Assembly: GCA_037013685.1 (NCBI GenBank)
Contig: CM072892.1
Coordinates: 19,907,501-19,971,500 of the forward strand
Direction of reading: 5' to 3'
DNA from: Acridotheres tristis
Taxonomy: Eukaryota > Chordata > Aves > Passeriformes > Sturnidae
DNA length: 64,000 nucleotides
In this document: positions 60,001 to 64,000 of the stretch, piece by piece
Numbering within the stretch: the first letter of the stretch is position 1
How the letters are laid out: every line of letters starts with the position of its first letter
The notes under the pieces: model-generated
Seen by the model: the letters and a program-made list of their open reading frames with translations, nothing else
Database searches by the model: none
Told to the model about the DNA's origin: nothing
Made by a program: the position numbers and the translations under genes

Positions 60001-60578
60001 CTAGACAATTTGAGTGGGGGAATGTGATTCTTCTGGAATTTCTTCTTTAAAGTTTTATTTTCATTCTGTATTATGATTCCTAATTTTAATGAAGAATTCT
60101 TTGGACAATTATAACAGACTGGAAGCCAAATAACATGAGAAAAAAGAAGAGCATCAGAACTATTTTTCTATCTAAAATTATTTTTTCCTCTCTTTCAATT
60201 TCCTTTACATATGTGGAACAAGAGTCCTTCTTTTGTATTACAATTCTTTTTTGTACATAAAAGCCATAAGACAGGTTGTAGTAGAAGAATCTTCCATAAG
60301 AAAAATTGGTAGGAACAGTATATGTAATGTAGGATGCAAGCATTTCAAAAATCAGTTCCCTAAAGCACAAGTTTTGTTGCTGGTATTAATTTTGTAAACA
60401 TGCAATTCCTGTCCCTGCTGCTCTGATACTAATTGTTGTTAAGAAATTGTAAACTAAACCAGTATTATTTTTCTTTCTTGTCTTATTTTTAGCTACTTAC
60501 AGTAGAGTTGGTCCACTGTGCACTCCCAGAAATGCATCATCATTGATAACTTTGAGGTACTTGTTCTTGTGCAAATAG
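49663..60578 (-). CDS. TSHR: Thyrotropin receptor (TSHR), last three coding exons; 5' part outside the window
   Basis: TSHR is the plasma-membrane GPCR for thyrotropin on thyroid follicle cells and in the avian pars tuberalis; it signals mainly through Gs and cAMP. Three exons are visible on the - strand: 60501-60578 (78 nt), 51853-52041 (189 nt) and 49663-51067 (1405 nt to the stop). They join in frame: CT|G codes Leu and GG|G codes Gly. Together they encode the last leucine-rich repeats, hinge, seven helices and tail. Identity to human TSHR is very high in the helices ([26 protein letters not shown]). The upstream exons, with signal peptide and first repeats, lie beyond 64000. No disabling change is seen. 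Confidence 0.96.
51068..51852 (-). other. TSHR intron before the terminal exon
   Basis: The intron is 785 bp, AT-rich, with donor GTGAGT and acceptor TTTCAG on the - strand. No repeat is recognised. Confidence 0.85.
51853..52041 (-). CDS. TSHR: TSHR penultimate exon: last leucine-rich repeats and start of hinge
   Basis: It encodes [20 protein letters not shown], the [13 protein letters not shown] repeat and [20 protein letters not shown], including the paired hinge cysteines. Its 189 nt equals human exon 9. The acceptor is TTTCTTAG and the donor GTGAGT. A run of ten A (coding strand) spans the Lys codons near the 3' end. Confidence 0.96.
52590..53110 (-). mobile_element. Old CR1-like LINE fragment, upstream ORF2 region
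   Basis: GGAATCTCCTGGACTATTTA, the TTCAAAACTCCCATAACAAG block and the CTCATGGGTCTCCATCAGGT region resemble the reverse complement of CR1 endonuclease-domain sequence, clearly diverged. It lies upstream in the element compared with the other copies here. The assignment is from memory of the family, by eye. Confidence 0.45.
55270..55548 (-). mobile_element. CR1 LINE 3' end in TSHR intron
   Basis: The + strand opens CATAGAATCATTAAGGTTGG, the reverse complement of the CR1 3' end. The - strand translates to a CR1 ORF2 C-terminus ([17 protein letters not shown], then [14 protein letters not shown]). It has the same orientation as TSHR. Confidence 0.9.
58640..59100 (+). mobile_element. Avian ERVL-type LTR (solo or fragment)
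   Basis: CACACAGCCAAGGCATTTTT, CAGCGAGGAGGTTAAGGGTG, CCAGGACAGCCAACCCCAGC, TTATCTCAACCAATGTTTAT and the terminal TGTTAAACTGTGACACCA follow, in order, an LTR family widespread in bird genomes. It is diverged, with deletions in its central part. No gag, pol or env coding sequence flanks it, so it is probably a solo LTR. It is antisense to TSHR. The family name is inferred from recall. Confidence 0.6.
60501..60578 (-). CDS. TSHR: TSHR 78-nt leucine-rich-repeat exon
   Basis: It encodes [20 protein letters not shown] and then SGPTLL, one leucine-rich repeat of the hormone-binding ectodomain. Human reads [20 protein letters not shown]. Its 78 nt equals human exon 8. The acceptor is TTTCTGCAG and the donor GTAAGT. 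It begins with the last base of a split Val codon. Confidence 0.95.
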
Positions 60579-63500
60579 CTGCAGAAACAAACAAAATACA
60601 GTGATTTGGAAGTAGTTATCCATAGGTTACTGAAGATGTCGAGTTTACTTGCCTGCATAGATGTACAAAAGCAAAATGTATAAAAGCCATCCATTCCCAA
60701 CCACATATTGAAGCATAATCAGTTACTTCATTTTCTGTGTACCCAAGAAACAAAATAGAGGTTTTCCATTTTGAAAAATAATTAAATTCCTCAACAAATA
60801 GTTTATTTTGCTAATTTATTTATTATCTTTGTTCCAAATTTTTTTCTCTTTCTGTCATGAACATAGGGGCACATGTTTAGACACTGTATCTTCCAGTACA
60901 TATGTGTGAGGATGAGGTGAAATAGTTTTGTTTTCTTTTGTCAGAATGGAGTATGGGGAATTACATGATGGAACACATGGAAAAACAGGAAGCACTATTT
61001 CCCCTATGTTGTGAGTTCAATAAAATTTTTAAATGCGTAAAAATCTCAACAGTCAAGTGAAGTTTTCTATACACAGGCCAAAATTTAAGATCGAAGTTTG
61101 TTGTAAGAAGAGCAAGGAAAGAGTGGGATGTTTGATGCCCCAGTATAAACTTTTACAAGCTAGCTTGTGGTGTAGGTAGTAAGGGAAGAAGTGCAATAGT
61201 AGGGTGGTCACAACAGATGTCAGAGGGTGTCTGTGAAGTTCACAGTGTCACAGAACATTCTGAGTTGGAAGGGACCCACAAGGATCATCAAAATCCAACT
61301 CGTGGCCTTGCAAAGAACAGCCCCAAGAGTCACACCATGTGCCTGAGAGTGTTCTCTAAACACTTACAGAATTCTGTCAGCCTTGGTGCTGTGACCACTG
61401 CCCTGGGGAGCCTGTTCCAGTGCCCAACCACCCTCTGGGTGAAAAACCTTTTCTAATATCTAACCCTAACCTCTATGACACAAGTTCAGGCCATTCCCTC
61501 AGGTCCTGTCATTGGGTACCACAGAGAATAAATCAGTGTCTTTCTCTTCCCCTCACAAGGAAGCTGTACCTGCAATGAGGTCTCCCCTCAGTCTCCTCCA
61601 GGCTGAACAGACCAAGTGCCCTCAGCTGCTCCTCACACATCCCCTCAAGGCCCTTCACCATCCAGCCCTCCTTTGGACACTCTCTAGTAGTTTAATATCT
61701 TTCTGACGTTGTGACCAGAACTACTCATAGCGAGGCCACACCAGTGCAGAGCAGAGTAGGACAATCCCTTCCCTTGCCCAGCTGGCAAGCCGTGGTGTGG
61801 AAAAAATTAAGTCAAGATTCTAATCCTATCCTGGTTGAAGTAATTGGCAAATTTTTCATAACATTTACTGGATACAAGCTTATATTGATCATCATAGTGA
61901 GAAATGAAAAGTAAATGCACTTCATCTGGGTTACACAACAGAAAAGGAGCCAAATAAAGCTTCTGGTATGTTATTCATTGGACATTACTCATGCCTTAAG
62001 CCTTGTTTCTTACAGAGGAAAATAGTTTACATCTCCTTCTAAGCTGTTGTTTGAAATAATCTTTAATTCTTTATAGACATATGGCATTCTATCATCACCT
62101 GGTATTTTCTGAGAACTGATTTTCATATTCTGTAAATGGCACACTATTGTTGTGAACATTTCCTTTAGTGTGAAAATCTCCTTATAATTTTGTCTGGAAA
62201 ATGAATACAAAAATTAAAACCAGAGCAACTGTTAAGAATCAATCCAAGATTTCAACATCTAGATTGTAGTGTTGAAGGACACAAAAACCTGCTTAACCTA
62301 GTAAAACCTGTCTGCTTTAGTAGCTAGACACTATTATACAACCAGTGAATTGCTTGTCCAATTTTGAAATATTTTCTCCTGATGTTTGAGTACCATAGTG
62401 ACTAATAGATCTGAAATATAATAGCTAATATAGCTGATAAAGATCTTCAAAGTTACAAATAGAAACAGCTAGAGACTTTGAGAAGTACAGAACCATGTGT
62501 TACTAAGGAGGGGCTGCGATGTTAGCTGCCAGTTTTCACATCAATGAGTCAGGCCTATCAGAATGTACCATTTCCTGATGCTAATTGGTTTCAGTTGTTT
62601 AAGCCCTTTTATTTTGGTAGGTACTGCTTTTAAATGGAAAGAATAAAGCTTTGGTAAATACTAAGTTGACAAAGAAATCTTATGTAGAGTCAGTTCCTTC
62701 TGAAAGCGCCATTAATCCTGTTGTTACTGATAGCTAAATGATACAGAAAGTCATTTAAATTCCTTGCAGAAGAGAAAACCACAACGGTGGTATCAACACA
62801 TCTAAACAAATCTTAGAAGTTTTGGAAATCACATAGTTGATGTGTAATATCTAGCCTCAGTGGGGAGACTAGAATAATTGTAATTTTGGAGAGTTGGTGG
62901 ATGGCAGTCAGATACACATGAATACCCCAATGCAAACCACAGAAATCTGTAGTAGTAAGTGCAGAATCTGAAATAGGAGATGCTAATGTTTGTGTAGTGC
63001 TGTAAGTAAATGAAGGCCCTTGTTCACATTTTTCAATCCAGTCAGAGCAGTAAACCATCTCTACTCGTGTCTAACAGTCTATACGGACTCAGGAGTAAGG
63101 GAGGAGAATTTTGCACTAAGCCTCAACTACACCAGAAAGCACCATGACTGCAGTGTGCTGAGCAGGACCTTCTGAAGGCACGAAATGCTAACATCTTAAG
63201 TGCTATGTAAAACATATGCATCCAGCTGGACTATGAAATGAAAGTTACAGAAAAGGAGAACGGGCAAAAAAGATGCATTGGTAAGTGAGCAGTACTAAGG
63301 ATTCATCATACGATTTTTCCACACAATTGTTTATCTTAACTCTGAGCTGTGCCAAGCACTATAAGTGAACCCTGAAAGTGTATACTAAAGTAAATATATC
63401 CTTTTGGAGTTTATTTTTGTGATTAGATTTTGAGATCACACACTTTCCACTTCAGTAAATTAAATCTGTAAAAGCTCGTCGCAAATATATTTTGCCATTC

Positions 63501-64000
63501 ACTGAAAATATATTTTAAAAACTCTTCTTTCCTCACCAATTACCTTACAGAAATAAACATTTGTGCAGCAGCACTACTCTGCAGGAGTGATGCAGTTTAT
63601 GGACATCAATGATGGGTTAAGATGAGAGATTCAATTATCAGATGAATGCTTTTCAGTAAAAGTGTCATTCAGCCCTTCGTTTCTGATTCCATAATTCCCT
63701 GCCCTTGTAAAACTTACACAGCAGTACTGTGGTTTGCTGTTAAACACCAGTCCTTGTTGGATAACAAAATCAACTACTTAGTGCTTTCATTCAATATGAT
63801 AATGGAAATCCTTAATCCATGTTTTTTCACCTATACCTGCATTAGTTTTTTTGTCCCCCTTTAATTATATAGGTGTTTTAATACTGCAAGAGTGGTAGAA
63901 AAGCATAATGCATAGTAGAAGATAACCTCTGAGATTCCCAAAACGTCTTCTGATTTATGGATGGGACATGAAGTCTTTGAATAATTTGCCAAAAATTTAA
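60579..64000 (-). other. TSHR intron, running off the window
   Basis: At least 3.4 kb. I searched for the next 5' exon (expected to encode a YAFNGTKLDA-type sequence) and did not find it, so it probably lies beyond 64000. One CR1 copy is present (61247-61800). Confidence 0.7.
61247..61800 (-). mobile_element. CR1 LINE, truncated 3' part in TSHR intron
   Basis: The + strand begins TCACAGAACATTCTGAGTTG and GAAGGGACCCACAAGGATCA, then CTGGGGAGCCTGTTCCAGTG, TCAGTCTCCTCCAGGCTGAA and CAGCCCTCCTTTGGACACTC. These are the standard reverse-oriented CR1 3' UTR and ORF2 end. It has the same orientation as TSHR and is 5'-truncated near 61800. Confidence 0.9.

Larger units (their letters stand above)
52042..60500 (-). 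other. TSHR intron between the 78-nt and 189-nt exons
   Basis: The intron is 8.5 kb. It contains two CR1 pieces (52590-53110 and 55270-55548, both antisense to the window + strand) and an ERV LTR (58640-59100). The rest is AT-rich with no recognised exon or RNA gene. Confidence 0.8.

Noticed and set aside
62010..62210. Candidate next 5' TSHR exon on the - strand
   Set aside because: The translated ORF does not resemble a leucine-rich repeat and lacks the expected exon sequence and phase.
1..64000. CRISPR arrays, operons, prokaryotic defence or mobile gene clusters
   Set aside because: The window is vertebrate nuclear DNA with spliced genes and LINEs. The repeats seen are CR1, an LTR, simple repeats and short duplications.

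Overview
This is a vertebrate nuclear window, almost certainly from a bird. Repeats with the 3' end typical of avian CR1 LINEs recur on both strands, an avian-type endogenous retrovirus LTR sits at the right, the intergenic DNA is AT-rich, and one sharp CpG island is present. I cannot name the species. Only two protein-coding genes can be supported, and they converge tail to tail: GTF2A1 on the + strand and the 3' part of TSHR on the - strand. The same convergent neighbourhood exists on human 14q31. Nearly all other long ORFs are chance or CR1-derived.

Layout. 1-13957 is intergenic; it holds simple repeats, an 83-bp duplicated segment (7793 and 9288) and one orphan exon-like ORF (10481-10555), but no recognisable gene. 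A CR1 LINE 3' end (13958-14576) abuts a CpG island (about 14590-16330). The island carries the GTF2A1 promoter, with CRE, duplicated ETS, E-box and YY1-like sites and a canonical TATA box at 14873. GTF2A1 runs from the ATG at 15063 to the stop at 36879 in nine coding exons. Joined in frame they encode 376 residues, the same length as the human protein. A 3' UTR of about 4.4 kb ends near an ATTAAA signal at 41288. Between 41.3 and 49.7 kb are a CR1 copy and the unresolved TSHR 3' UTR. TSHR exons follow on the - strand: the large last exon (49663-51067: hinge, seven-helix domain, tail), the preceding 189-nt exon (51853-52041) and a 78-nt exon (60501-60578). The remaining 5' exons lie beyond the right edge. 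The TSHR introns contain three CR1 pieces and an ERV LTR.

Function. GTF2A1 encodes the TFIIA alpha/beta precursor, which stabilises TBP on TATA boxes after Taspase1 cleavage; the cleavage motif QVDG is intact, with D274/G275 as in human. TSHR encodes the thyrotropin receptor, a glycoprotein-hormone GPCR. The two share a neighbourhood, not a pathway. I found no CRISPR array, operon or prokaryotic system. The best unexplained signals are the promoter architecture, a strong CTCF-like site in a GC-rich islet of GTF2A1 intron 3, a perfect 11-bp-stem hairpin in intron 4, the 83-bp duplication, and the orphan exon-like ORF upstream.
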